Source of the DNA: Gp6-AA40 sp963772955
GTDB lineage: Bacteria; Acidobacteriota; Vicinamibacteria; Vicinamibacterales; UBA2999
DNA length: 64,000 nt
Assembly: GCA_963772955.1 (NCBI GenBank)
Contig: CAVYZF010000023.1
Span: forward strand, 153,538-217,537
Direction: 5' to 3'
The translations under genes were made by a program, and so were the position numbers. Below the pieces are notes generated by a model that made no database searches, was not told the origin of the DNA, and saw nothing but the letters and a program-made list of their open reading frames with translations. Below, in pieces: positions 9,290-17,932 of this stretch (the first letter of the stretch is position 1; every line of letters begins with the position of its first letter).

Positions 9290-9883
9290 ATGTCAAGCCG
9301 ACAACCGTCGCTTCGCCGCCAGCCGAAAGGGGACAAGCGCGAGCGAACGAGGGCGGCGTTGCTTGAGGCCGCAAGGGGGCTGGTTCGCGAGAAGGGCTAC
9401 GAGCGAACGACGATCGACGAAGTGGCGAAGCGCGCGGGCATGACCACCGGGGCCATCTACGGGAACTTCAAGAATCGCGACGAGCTGTTCATCGCGCTTG
9501 GGCAGACCTACTGGGCGCCGGTTCGCCCGAAGATCAAACCGGACGCGACGTTTGCTGATGCGATGCGCGCGCTCGCGAAAGCGACGCTGGCGGCTGTCGA
9601 CGAACGCAGGCCGGTCGCTGTCGGACGACTCACCGGGCTTGCGTATACGCTGAAGAACCGCGAGCTGCGTTCGCGCGTGTACGAGGTGACGAAGAGCAGT
9701 TATGAGTTCGGAGCCGAGTGGCTGCGCACGTTCGAGCCAGGTCAGCTCCCAATGAAACCAGAACATCTCGTGTGCGTTCTCCATGCGCTGATCGAGGGAC
9801 TCGTGATGCAGCGCATCCTTACGCCGGAGCTGTGTCCCGACGAGGTGTTCTACAGCGCGTTCGATGCGCTTGCGACGGAATGA
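9290..9883 (+). CDS. TetR-family transcriptional regulator
   Basis: A 197-residue protein. Residues ~18-65 are the TetR helix-turn-helix: RTRAALLEAARGLVREKGYE, TTIDEVAKRAGMTTGAIYGNFKNRDEL. The C-terminal ligand-binding part is helical and not informative about the effector. Its gene diverges from the serine hydrolase gene with a palindrome between them, consistent with local repression of both directions. Confidence 0.93.
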   Translation: MSSRQPSLRRQPKGDKRERTRAALLEAARGLVREKGYERTTIDEVAKRAGMTTGAIYGNFKNRDELFIALGQTYWAPVRPKIKPDATFADAMRALAKATLAAVDERRPVAVGRLTGLAYTLKNRELRSRVYEVTKSSYEFGAEWLRTFEPGQLPMKPEHLVCVLHALIEGLVMQRILTPELCPDEVFYSAFDALATE

Positions 9884-9968
9884 CGTGCGCGAGCCATTCA
9901 GCGAATGGAGCTCGCATTTGCACGCGCGTTCTGATGTTTGGTCGTACTGCTCCTTCAGACTTTGCCCA

Positions 9969-10148
9969 CTACGTCCGATCGCGTCCGAGCATGGTAAGGC
10001 TGATTAGCCGCGAGACGACGAGCGCGATGTACATCACGCCAGCGAACGACTCCAGCATGACAAGCGCACGAGCCATTCCGGTCACCGGCAGGATGTCGTT
10101 CAGGCCCACGCTCGAGAGCACGGCGACGCTGAGAAAAAGAAGCTCCAT
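9969..10148 (-). pseudogene. Remnant of a two-TM potassium-channel-like protein
   Basis: A 59-codon frame starting at ATG 10148 encodes the pore and last helix of an Ion_trans_2 protein: VAVLSSVGLNDILPVTGMARAL followed by a hydrophobic helix. The selectivity filter expected as T-x-G-[YF]-G-D reads SSVGLND, so the key second Gly is gone. Upstream hydrophobic pieces (for example AVVTAWPTLALYAA around 10380) lie in another frame and stops interrupt the join. I read it as a decayed channel gene; sequencing indels are an alternative but do not explain the filter change. Confidence 0.45.
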
Positions 10149-10398
10149 CCAGGAGCGCGTCAGATCCGAGAATCAGCTCGGCAATTCGATGACATCGCCC
10201 GGGATTTTCCGCGCGCCTTCCCGAGTGCGTCGGGTCGTGTATACGACATACTAGCGAGCACACGACAAGCCACACCCAATGGCGCTTGCCGACGGCGAGC
10301 TCGACTCGTCTCTGGGGGGAACCTGGTTCGAATGCACGTAGGCGTGTCGCTGCGTAGAGCGCCAGCGTCGGCCACGCCGTAACCACAGCGAGGCGGCC

Positions 10399-11310
10399 AT
10401 GCGTATTGAGGGTCAACGCAGGTCCAGCAACTTCGAAGATCGCGGCACCGGTCGCCGTGGCGGGGGCGGTGTCCCGATTCAGGCGCTCGTCTCTCTCGTG
10501 AGCCTTCTCGGATTCAAGGGCACCCTCTTCGCAGGGGCCGTGCTCGCGATAGGCTTTTTCGTGATGCCTGCGGGGCTCAAGCAGGAGATCCTAGGAGCTC
10601 TGACGGGCGGTGGCCAGGGAGCGCTTTCGACGCCAGGCGCGGGCAGCGTGTGCGACGCGTCGGAGGCGAACGGCGCCGCGTGCGATTTCTCCCTCGTCGT
10701 CCTCGCGTCGACCGAGGACGTGTGGACGCAGCAATTCGAACGCCGGGCGCTGCCGAACTACGGCAGTTCTCCGGGCGCCTACCGACATCCCACCCTCGTC
10801 GTATTTGCCAATAGCGTGTCCACCGGCGGATGCGGCGACGCGACCTCCGACGTCGGCCCATTCTATTGCCCGGGGGATCAGAGGCTCTACATCGATCCGA
10901 GCTTCTACAGCGTCATGGAACAGCGCCTGCGCGCGCCCGGCGACTTCGCCCAGGCGTATGTGATCGCACACGAGGTCGGTCACCACGTTCAAAGCCTGAT
11001 CGGCTCCAGCAGGCTGGAAACGAGAGGCGACACCTCGAATCAGAACTCGGTGCGCGTCGAGCTGCAGGCGGATTGCCTTGCCGGTGTCTGGGGTCACACG
11101 GCGCGCGCGTCGCTCCAGGTCACGGACCACGATCTGGGCGAAGCGCTCACCGCCGCCCACGCGATCGGCGACGACACCCTCGGCCATTCCGACGAGAGGA
11201 CGTTCACGCACGGCTCGAGCGAACAGCGCACGCGATGGTTCCGCCGCGGTTTCGACAGCGGCGATGCCCGCCAGTGCGACACGTTTGCAGTTCAGAGCTC
11301 TCAGCTCTGA
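10399..11310 (+). CDS. Neutral zinc metallopeptidase, YpfJ family
   Basis: A 303-residue membrane-anchored protein: Gly/Arg-rich cytoplasmic start, one transmembrane helix around residues 38-57, then the peptidase domain. The zinc motif HEVGHH is at 191-196 and the family signatures FYCPGDQRLYIDPSFY and QADCLAGVWGH are present. The end (RTRWFRRGFDSGDARQCDTF) is also family-typical. These proteins are predicted zinc proteases of the cell envelope with no defined substrate. The gene stands alone. Confidence 0.9.
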   Translation: MRIEGQRRSSNFEDRGTGRRGGGGVPIQALVSLVSLLGFKGTLFAGAVLAIGFFVMPAGLKQEILGALTGGGQGALSTPGAGSVCDASEANGAACDFSLVVLASTEDVWTQQFERRALPNYGSSPGAYRHPTLVVFANSVSTGGCGDATSDVGPFYCPGDQRLYIDPSFYSVMEQRLRAPGDFAQAYVIAHEVGHHVQSLIGSSRLETRGDTSNQNSVRVELQADCLAGVWGHTARASLQVTDHDLGEALTAAHAIGDDTLGHSDERTFTHGSSEQRTRWFRRGFDSGDARQCDTFAVQSSQL

Positions 11311-11327
11311 GGGGCGAGTGGGATGCC

Positions 11328-12353
11328 TCATCGCGCCTGTTTCGCGAACGCATCTCCGATCTCCACGCCGAGCGCAGACGTGTTCGCGTGCGCGATGTTG
11401 GACAGCACGGCGACGACGATGCCGCTGTCGCGCAGCGTCATCAGCGACATCACCATCCCGCCCGCCAGCTCGCCGTTGATCCTGCCGTCGTTCGCCAGGC
11501 CGAAGCGGACCAGATCAGACGGCGTGGAATAGGACGCCATCGTCCCCGCGCAGCACGCCAGGTCGCGCATGGACATCGGCCGCCTTCCACGCAGTGGATT
11601 GTCATCAGATCGCGGGACGTAGAACGTCGCGCGATTGCCCGGCAATGGCTGCGCGGGGGCTAAGCCGATCGGCCTGAAGATGACGTGGCGGATGATCGTG
11701 AAGAGCGGGAAGTCCTCTTCCGGCTCGCCGATGTGCTCCGGACTCCACTCCGCCGCCGAGTCAGCGCCGGTGCTGGTCAGCCCGAGCGACGCAACAGCGG
11801 CGGCAGTGACCGCGGACGCCGCCGTGCCGATATTGAATCGGGTATTCGGCGTCACCGGCGTACGCGTGTCAACGTCGCTCCAGCCGAATCCTTCCGCCCA
11901 GACGATCGTGCCGCCGGCACCGACCGCCACCGAAACTCCAGGCAGGTTCTGCTCCAGGATGGCCGCGCGCACGAACTCCCGCGCGCGCTCGACGGTGGCC
12001 GCATATTGCGGCGACGGCGCCGAATCGATGACCGATGAAACGTCCTGCGGCTGCGCGAAAAGAGGCACGGTCACAGCGACCGCATGAGTCAGAAATGCGG
12101 CGAACGCTGCGATGAGGACGCCGACGGCCAGTGCGGTACGCGAGGCCCAGGCCGGCAGCCGGTTACGCGCGGCCTTCACGCCGAGCACGACCGCCCCGAT
12201 CATCAGAAGCAGCCCGATGACGGCCGCGCCGGGCGCGTCGTCCGCATCCGCGACATAGATGCCCATGGCCCCGATTGCCAGGGCGAGGGCGATGAGGGCG
12301 GCCGCCTTAACGTTGTTCATCACAGTGGATGTCATGTCAACCACTGTGACCAA
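11328..12353 (-). CDS. Degenerate membrane-anchored serine hydrolase homologue (LACTB-like)
   Basis: 341 residues. Three hydrophobic segments in the first ~100 residues precede a beta-lactamase-related domain (AREFVRAAILEQNLPGVSVAVG, VWAEGFGWSDVD). Where the family has the nucleophile motif (typically IGSVSKPLTAAAV) this protein reads IGTAASAVTAAAV, so both catalytic Ser and Lys positions are changed. Much of the middle of the domain is missing before the C-terminal PIGLAPAQPL and SMRDLACCAGTMASYSTPSDLVRFG segments. It is either a non-catalytic relative or a gene that decayed while its frame stayed open. Confidence 0.6.
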   Translation of the reverse strand: MVTVVDMTSTVMNNVKAAALIALALAIGAMGIYVADADDAPGAAVIGLLLMIGAVVLGVKAARNRLPAWASRTALAVGVLIAAFAAFLTHAVAVTVPLFAQPQDVSSVIDSAPSPQYAATVERAREFVRAAILEQNLPGVSVAVGAGGTIVWAEGFGWSDVDTRTPVTPNTRFNIGTAASAVTAAAVASLGLTSTGADSAAEWSPEHIGEPEEDFPLFTIIRHVIFRPIGLAPAQPLPGNRATFYVPRSDDNPLRGRRPMSMRDLACCAGTMASYSTPSDLVRFGLANDGRINGELAGGMVMSLMTLRDSGIVVAVLSNIAHANTSALGVEIGDAFAKQAR

Positions 12354-12716
12354 GAACCGGCCGCGAAGTCTTCACCGAATCATGAGCGGTCAATGAGATT
12401 CGAATGAATGCGAGCAGACCTTGCGCCAGAAGAGAGGAACGCCAGCAAGACGACGGCGATCGAAGGCCAGGCAATACGATGGCCGGAGTTGACCGAGCAT
12501 TCGATTCACCACTCGAAGAATTCTGTAAATCTCGCGCGTTCTTGGTGGGACCACGGGATGGCGGACTGTGTGGGACGATTTCCGCAACTGGTTGCAGCTG
12601 GGCCTAGAGGCCCGCGAAAGGACATGAAAATCGTAGCTTCGGCAGAATGGCAGCGCTGGGAGCGGCGAGGTCGAGATTAGCCATGGAGCAGTCGTGACGA
12701 CGGCAGCAGGAGGCCA
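12354..12716. other. Intergenic region without an identifiable gene
   Basis: No convincing gene. A short frame around 12550-12610 reads WRTVWDDFRNWLQLGLEA and looks protein-like, but it has no start and no neighbouring coding sequence, so it may be a leftover C-terminus. Confidence 0.5.
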
Positions 12717-12922
12717 ATGGTGACAGACAAGATTCGTACGCTGCAAGTGGATAAAGGCTTCGGCTTCATCAAGGACGAGACAGGAAAGGAATACTTCTTC
12801 CATAGGAGTGCCGTCTACGGTGAGGGCTTGAGAATTTGCGCGAAGGGGATAGTGTGGAGTTTGACGTCGGCGAGGGGCCCAAGGGACCTCGAGCCGAGAA
12901 CGTCCGACGCACCTCTACATAA
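12717..12922 (+). pseudogene. Cold-shock-domain protein with a single-base frameshift
   Basis: An AGGAGG box at 12708-12713 precedes ATG 12717. The first 32 codons encode the CSD core with the RNA-binding motif KGFGFIKDE and the second motif YFFHRSAV. The protein then leaves the reading frame; the rest (LREGDSVEFDVGEGPKGPRAENV) follows in the next frame and ends at TAA 12920-12922. One missing G near 12830 explains the shift. Repaired, the product would be a normal ~68-residue cold-shock protein, an RNA chaperone. The split may be an assembly indel. Confidence 0.8.
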
Positions 12923-13323
12923 CGACGTCGAGCGACAGCTCCCTGACGGTGATGTCGTCAGAGCGGCGCGGACACACCGGTCACGCGTCCGGTCTCACCG
13001 CTGTCGGCCGGACGCATTGTCGCCATCCCTGAAGTCGGTGGTCTACACCACCGTTACGACCGCATCGCCGCATAGCTGTCGTACGACGTCGGCCCCAGCC
13101 ACAACCAAGTTCAATCACTTGTGGTCGAACACTTCTGCGTTGCGGTGGAGGTGCTGCGTACGTTCGCACTCCTGAACGCATCGTCTGCGCACGCAGCAAG
13201 GAATCACAGCGCTCTGGATAGGCCTTGTTCTGAAGCCGTATCGACTTCTCGATAGCCACAGGATCGTGTGAAGCAGGAAGATGTGGCAAAGGTCGGAGGA
13301 CCCCCGCCCGAAGAGAGCTGACG
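12923..13323. other. Intergenic region, nothing recognised
   Basis: About 400 bases between the cold-shock gene and the methyltransferase gene. Short frames exist on both strands but none shows a family motif, a good start site or a clear repeat. Confidence 0.5.
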
Positions 13324-14529
13324 CTAGACGAGCGCCGATGCGAGTAGCGTGTCGGCCTGCGTCGGGTCCTGCACGATCGAAAGCAGACACTCGATGTGCG
13401 GCCGGTCAATGGCCTCGAACTGAAAGATGTTCGACTCGAAGTGCTGCACGCGGATGTCGGAGCATCCAATCTGCTCGAGCATCCAGCGCAATTCCTCGCC
13501 GGTGTATCCCGGTGATGCCCCTCGAACGGCACCTGAGCGTAGGTACTGGCTCTTGATGTCCATGAACACCGAGCGCCCGCGCGACACGCCAACGCGGTTC
13601 CAATACTTCACCAGATTCGGCGTGTCGAGGAGAAGAAGCCCGCCCTTGCGAACGTGACTGAGCAGGCTCTCCAGAAACTGGCGTGGCGTATGGGGAATGT
13701 GTTCGAGCACCGCCATGCTCATGACGACATCGAACTCGCCCAGCGACTTCAGGATGCTGACCTCGTCGCTCCGAGACGTCGACACTACGTGTGCGCCCAC
13801 CTTCCGGAGTCGTTCGACGACCATCTCCAGGCCAGGGTAGTCGCGATAGCGGTCGATGACCGTCACCTCGTAGCCAAGCTGCTGCAGCGGCAACGCAAAC
13901 GCCCCGTACAGCGAACCAACGTCGAGAATGCGGCCGCTCGAGATGCCACGGCGCCGAAGTTCTCTGACAGCGGCGACCACGCGAATGCGTGTCTGACGTA
14001 AGTATCCGGCGAGGTCGTAACCGACGTGTGGGCCCAGGTGATCCGTGAACAGGTCGAGCGAGAAGCCTCGCAGCGCCTCGATCAGCTCCTCGGTGGTGCT
14101 GGCGATCAGGTCGCCGGCTGGATCGCCGAGCAGTTCGTCATGCGGAACAGGTACCCGCCGATCGAGTGGGCCTCGGACTCGCACGTTGGTACCAAGGTCG
14201 GCGCTCTCGCCAAACTGCGCTCGTGCCACCTCCTGAAGCTGCGATCGGACCTCCTGAGGATTGAGAAGCGTCTGCGCGAAGAGTTCGACAGGAAAAGCCA
14301 CTTCCCATTCCTGGCGCGCCGACGATGGCGTCGCGTCGGGCAGTTCGTGCGAATTGCGCTGCAGCTTTCGCAGGGCGCGCAACGTCTCTTTCAGCTGTGT
14401 CGACAGCCGTGAGATCTGCCGGTCCTGATGCTTGAGACGGGCCGCCAGCTTCTTGTCGAGACGATCGACCGACGGCTTCACGGCCGGACTGAGGCTTCGC
14501 TGCAAAAAGCTGCGGAGCATCTGCTTCAT
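13324..14529 (-). CDS. Class I SAM-dependent methyltransferase with N-terminal coiled coil
   Basis: A 401-residue protein. Residues ~20-65 are charged and helical (KLAARLKHQDRQISRLSTQL), a likely coiled coil. The catalytic domain starts near residue 190: motif I is ILDVGSLYGAFALPL, the acidic residue after strand 2 is in VTVIDRYRD, and motif IV/V is FDVVMSMAVLEHIPH followed by GGLLLLDTPNLVKYWNRV. This arrangement is seen in methyltransferases of polysaccharide or lipid glycan synthesis, but no such genes are next to it. An IS3 fragment lies directly upstream. Confidence 0.8.
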   Translation of the reverse strand: MKQMLRSFLQRSLSPAVKPSVDRLDKKLAARLKHQDRQISRLSTQLKETLRALRKLQRNSHELPDATPSSARQEWEVAFPVELFAQTLLNPQEVRSQLQEVARAQFGESADLGTNVRVRGPLDRRVPVPHDELLGDPAGDLIASTTEELIEALRGFSLDLFTDHLGPHVGYDLAGYLRQTRIRVVAAVRELRRRGISSGRILDVGSLYGAFALPLQQLGYEVTVIDRYRDYPGLEMVVERLRKVGAHVVSTSRSDEVSILKSLGEFDVVMSMAVLEHIPHTPRQFLESLLSHVRKGGLLLLDTPNLVKYWNRVGVSRGRSVFMDIKSQYLRSGAVRGASPGYTGEELRWMLEQIGCSDIRVQHFESNIFQFEAIDRPHIECLLSIVQDPTQADTLLASALV

Positions 14530-14589
14530 TCGTTATCACCTTGCCCACAGAGTAGACAGGCATTCTAGCCGCTACCGACGCTGTAGGCT

Positions 14590-14782
14590 TCGCGTTCTCG
14601 GCCTCGAGCTCCCGCAGGCGTTTCACATCAGAAACCGTCGCGCCGCCGTACTTGCTGCGCCACTTAAAGAACGTGGCTTTGCTCACCCCGTGCTTCCGTG
14701 TGAGGTCGGCGACGGGGACGCCACTCTCCGCGTCTTTGAGCATCGCGACGATCTGCGTCTCGCTGAACTTCGACTTCCGCAT
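14590..14782 (-). pseudogene. IS3-family OrfA fragment
   Basis: The first ~62 codons from ATG 14782 are the helix-turn-helix OrfA of an IS3-type element (MRKSKFSETQIVAMLKDAES, DLTRKHGVSKATFFKWRSKYGG, KRLRELEAENAK). After that the similarity stops and the frame continues as unrelated sequence into the methyltransferase promoter. The catalytic OrfB is absent, so this is a truncated insertion sequence, with its left end probably within 14790-14850. Confidence 0.8.
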
Positions 14783-15110
14783 GACCGCTCCTGATTCCGG
14801 AGCAGTCTACCTTCGGCTGTCAATCGATCGGGGGAGCTTACGATGGAGGCGGCACTTCGTCGTGTGAACGTTCCTGTGAAGTTGGTGCGTGTGGCCGGCG
14901 GCGAACATGGAGCCAGCTTCGGGACCGCTGGCAAGCCCCATCCAGAACTCCCGAAAGTCTTTGAAGAGACCACCGCATGCGGCTACCGCGTATCTACAGC
15001 GTTATGAAAAACACTCTAGCGAATGGAAACGCGAGCTTCTGAGAGATCGCTCTGGATCAGAACTGCGCGGACCATCGCAAAACGCGGTCGAGTTTGCGGA
15101 CTTCAAGGAC
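14783..15110. other. Intergenic region beside the IS3 fragment
   Basis: Likely contains the outer end of the IS3 fragment (about 14790-14850). No gene or terminal repeat can be assigned with certainty up to the tRNA. Confidence 0.45.
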
Positions 15111-15200
15111 TGGCGGAGAGAGTGGGATTCGAACCCACGGTAGAGTTTCCCCTACACACGCTTTCCAAGCGTGCTCCTTAAACCACTCGGACATCTCTCC
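15111..15200 (-). tRNA. tRNA-Ser (anticodon GGA)
   Basis: Read on the minus strand, the 5' GGAGAGA pairs with TCTCTCC at the 3' end, followed by discriminator G and an encoded CCA (15113-15111). The anticodon stem-loop CGCTTGGAAAGCG gives GGA. A long variable arm and a GGTTCGAATCC T-arm complete a class II serine tRNA. Its anticodon-to-5' half is repeated at 40892-40933, so the gene is the presumed integration target of the 25.7-kb island. Confidence 0.97.
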
Positions 15201-15206
15201 GTATCT
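15159..15206. repeat. Left 48-bp direct repeat (putative attL)
   Basis: Identical over 48 bases to 40892-40939. It covers the anticodon loop through the 5' end of tRNA-Ser plus six bases upstream of the gene. This is the layout expected when a tyrosine recombinase crosses over in the anticodon-loop region. Confidence 0.85.
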
Positions 15207-15239
15207 TTAGGATCAATAGCTTACCGACATCAGCGACCA

Positions 15240-15290
15240 GCCTGAACGCGATTTGTGATAGCGATTGTGATAGACCTTTGAATCTCCCAA
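15240..15290. promoter_or_regulatory. Putative integrase arm-type sites at the left island end
   Basis: Two close copies of TTGTGATAG are spaced 11 bases apart. A diverged counterpart, two copies of TTGTGTCAG with the same spacing, lies next to the right repeat at 40985-41010. Direct repeats flanking the core are typical for tyrosine recombinase arm sites. Confidence 0.4.
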
Positions 15291-15447
15291 AATCACTTAC
15301 CGCGATTTAGCTGAGCTGCGGATGCAAGTTGCCTGCGGCATAACCGTCGGGCTCCGACGTTCCAGTATAGAACGTGACGGGCGCTCCAGTTCGAGCGCGC
15401 TGGTCCGACTTTCTCCTCCGCTCCGGAACGCAAGGTACGCTCGTACT

Positions 15448-16347
15448 GTGGCGCAGTATCAGCGAGCTCTACTCAATGAAGCCGCGCATCGTGCGGCGCT
15501 TATCGCGGTTGCCACCGCTTCGATCATGCTTGGCGCCGGCGGATCGCTAGCAGGGCAAGGCATCTCGACACTGACTGCGCCTCGCAATCTCGCCTTCGAG
15601 GTCGCGGCGGTCAAACCGAATCGCTCTGACAATCCCCCGACGTCGCGATTCCCGTTGGGAATCGGAGACGCGTTTACGCCAGGAGGTTACTTCCTCGCCA
15701 CAAACCAACCCCTGATCTCCTATCTTCGCTTCGCTTTCAAGGTTGCTAACTTCGAGCGACTCCCATCATGGGTGAGTGTCGAGCGGTTCGACATCGAGGC
15801 GCGAGCGTCGGGTATGCCCTCGAAGGACGAGATGCGCGTGATGATGCAAGCGTTGCTGGAAGAGCGGTTTGGGTTGGCCGTCCACAATGAGCGGCGCGCC
15901 GCGCGCGGATTGGCGCTCATCCTGGTCAAGCCAGGCGTGCTCGGGCCGAATCTTCGACCCGCGGATTCGTCGCGGTGTGACGCGTCGGGAACGTCGCGGG
16001 ATCTGATTCCGTGTGGTCGGATTGGACCGAGTGCAGCGTCGACACCCACCCGCCTTCATATCACCGGTCGGTCGATTTCCTTAGCACGATTAGCCGCCTT
16101 CGTAACCAACCCGGCGACGGGTATCGATCGACCCGTCTTTGACCGGACGGCTCTGTCAGGTCTGTTCGACGTTGATCTCGACTGGACGGCTGATCCGGAC
16201 GCGGTATCCGATGGCACCAAGCCGGACCTTGCAGATCTCACATTTGGGCAGGCGCTACACGATCAACTTGGCCTGCAAATGCGTGCCGCGGACGGGACTG
16301 TGGACGTCATATGCGTCGACCGCATTCAGCGACCGACCTCCGACTGA
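15448..16347 (+). CDS. TIGR03435-type exported protein
   Basis: About 299 residues from GTG 15448, chosen because it is followed by a hydrophobic signal-like stretch (HRAALIAVATASIMLGAG); an upstream ATG at 15322 adds an unlikely leader. The mature part begins FEVAAVKPNRSDNPP and continues with the typical middle (YFLATNQPLISYLRFAF, PSWVSVERFDIEARA, MMQALLEERFGLAVHNE) and end (FDRTALSGLFDVDLDWT, ALHDQLGLQM). This family is strongly expanded in soil acidobacteria; its function is unknown. It is the first gene inside the island. Confidence 0.85.
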   Translation: MAQYQRALLNEAAHRAALIAVATASIMLGAGGSLAGQGISTLTAPRNLAFEVAAVKPNRSDNPPTSRFPLGIGDAFTPGGYFLATNQPLISYLRFAFKVANFERLPSWVSVERFDIEARASGMPSKDEMRVMMQALLEERFGLAVHNERRAARGLALILVKPGVLGPNLRPADSSRCDASGTSRDLIPCGRIGPSAASTPTRLHITGRSISLARLAAFVTNPATGIDRPVFDRTALSGLFDVDLDWTADPDAVSDGTKPDLADLTFGQALHDQLGLQMRAADGTVDVICVDRIQRPTSD

Positions 16348-16546
16348 CGCTGCATCTGCTCGACTCCGAGGCACATCGCTCTCCGGTAGCGCTGGAGTGT
16401 GCACGCGGTGTCGCTCGCCGACACCGACTTGGCTTACCAACCTTCGCTCTCGGAAGCGCGCTCCGGCCGAATGAGGCTATCCCCGACCCACTCCGTGTCC
16501 TTGAATTTCCGAGGCTCGCCACGTGAGTTTTTGCAGAGCACGCGTG

Positions 16547-17047
16547 CTACTTAACGGAATCCCTATCAGCTGCTCGGGAGGCACTTAGGATATTCGGCAA
16601 GCCGTAATTCCCTTCGTGGCAGGCGTACTTGTACATCGTGTTGTTCGCCTCACGCTTCCGCGGAAACGCGACAGTCCACGGACGCGTCCATGTTCCAGGA
16701 TCGTTGACGGTCGCCTCGTACCACAGCGTATTCGCGTTGGTGAGCGTGAATCGTTCGGTCACGAAGATCTGATCCGTCGGACGGCCACCACCATTACCCG
16801 TAAGGTTCGTTCCGCCGTTCATGTTCGTCGTCTCCACGACCAACGTTCGACCGTCCCATCGTCCTCGCGAGTCTCCCATGTACGACTTGACGGCGCCCCG
16901 AAGGTGAGGACGGTCGTCGACAGGAATAACGCGCGCTTCGTGGATGACTTCAGCGCGGATTGCGACATAACCAGGTCCCTGCACAATTTCCAGACCATTG
17001 CTCGGCCCGGCATCGCTCGCTCCTCTCCTGATGACGACCCTGTTCAC
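16547..17047 (-). pseudogene. C-terminal fragment of an acidobacterial hypothetical protein
   Basis: 166 residues that match, from memory, only the C-terminal half of a common ~300-residue exported acidobacterial protein (GYVAIRAEVIHEARVIPVD, MGDSRGRWDGRTLVVETTN, ERFTLTNANTLWYEATVNDP, MYKYACHEGNYGL). The N-terminal half and signal peptide are missing. Its apparent start overlaps the end of the phosphorylase gene by 4 bases, which suggests a deletion joined the two. Function unknown. Confidence 0.6.
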
Positions 17048-17883
17048 CTCGCCGCGGATCCGTCCATCCGATCTCCCGGCCTGAGATCGAACGGCGAAGT
17101 GAAGGCGCGCGCGGCGCGGGCAACCGCCGCGAGGACAGCGACTCTGTATTCATCGCCACCTGTGTCGAAGTCGACGCCCGGCTCGTCCACGCTATTGCTC
17201 ACGAGTGCCACCATGGCGGCCCGTGCCCGGCGGGCGTGTGCGAATGCGAACAGCGACGCTGCCTGCATTTCGACGGCAAGGACACCTTGGTCAGACCAGA
17301 AGCGCAACTGTTCCGCTGTCTCTCGATACGGTGCGTCCGTGGTCCACACGCGGCCGCGGCACACATGTGACGACACGGTGCTCAACTCCCGCGCGAGGCG
17401 GTCTACGATGTCGGGCATTGGTGTAGCGACGGTGGACGACGGTGCCAAGTAATGGAGAGAAGTGCCTTCATCACGGACGGCGTCCTCCACCAGGACGATC
17501 GAGGGCAGGGGCAGGGTCGGTGACACGCGCCCGGCCGACGTGATACCCACGATCAGCTGTGCTCCGGCCGTCCACAACTGCTCCGCGACGAGAACGGCGT
17601 AAGGGCCGCCGATGGTTCGCGGCACGATTCCACAAACAAGATCGTCCAGAGTTACCGTTCGCATGGACGTGTGGAAGCATGCCCAGGACGACCAGGGCGA
17701 GGAAATACCCTCGGTCGCGAGGTGATCCGAAAGGTCGCCGTCAAAGTCGAGCACGCAGAGGGGCGGGACCGCCCGCTGCGCCAAGCCGCGTTCCGCGCGG
17801 ACCGCAGCCATCAATCGCTCTGGCGTAAACGCCGATGGCGATGCAATTGCGTGCTGCAAAAGCGGCAGCGACTCGGTGCTCAT
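17044..17883 (-). CDS. Nucleoside phosphorylase-superfamily protein
   Basis: A 279-residue protein with features of the PNP/UDP phosphorylase fold: a GPYAVLVAEQLWTAGAQLIVGITSAG segment for the phosphate/ribose region, VLVEDAVRDEGTSLHYL, and the substrate-binding GVLAVEMQAASLFAFAHARR with the conserved EMxxA motif. These enzymes split purine or pyrimidine nucleosides with phosphate. The first ~60 residues are less typical and the last residues may have been altered by the junction with the fragment downstream. Confidence 0.75.
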   Translation of the reverse strand: MSTESLPLLQHAIASPSAFTPERLMAAVRAERGLAQRAVPPLCVLDFDGDLSDHLATEGISSPWSSWACFHTSMRTVTLDDLVCGIVPRTIGGPYAVLVAEQLWTAGAQLIVGITSAGRVSPTLPLPSIVLVEDAVRDEGTSLHYLAPSSTVATPMPDIVDRLARELSTVSSHVCRGRVWTTDAPYRETAEQLRFWSDQGVLAVEMQAASLFAFAHARRARAAMVALVSNSVDEPGVDFDTGGDEYRVAVLAAVARAARAFTSPFDLRPGDRMDGSAAR

Positions 17884-17932
17884 GGCTTTGACAATGGTCT
17901 AAAGGCGGCTCTCACGTGACAGAGCTGAGAAC

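Noticed and set aside
12390..12803. 137-codon minus-strand frame over the cold-shock region
   Set aside because: No homologous motif, overlaps the RBS and start of the cold-shock gene.
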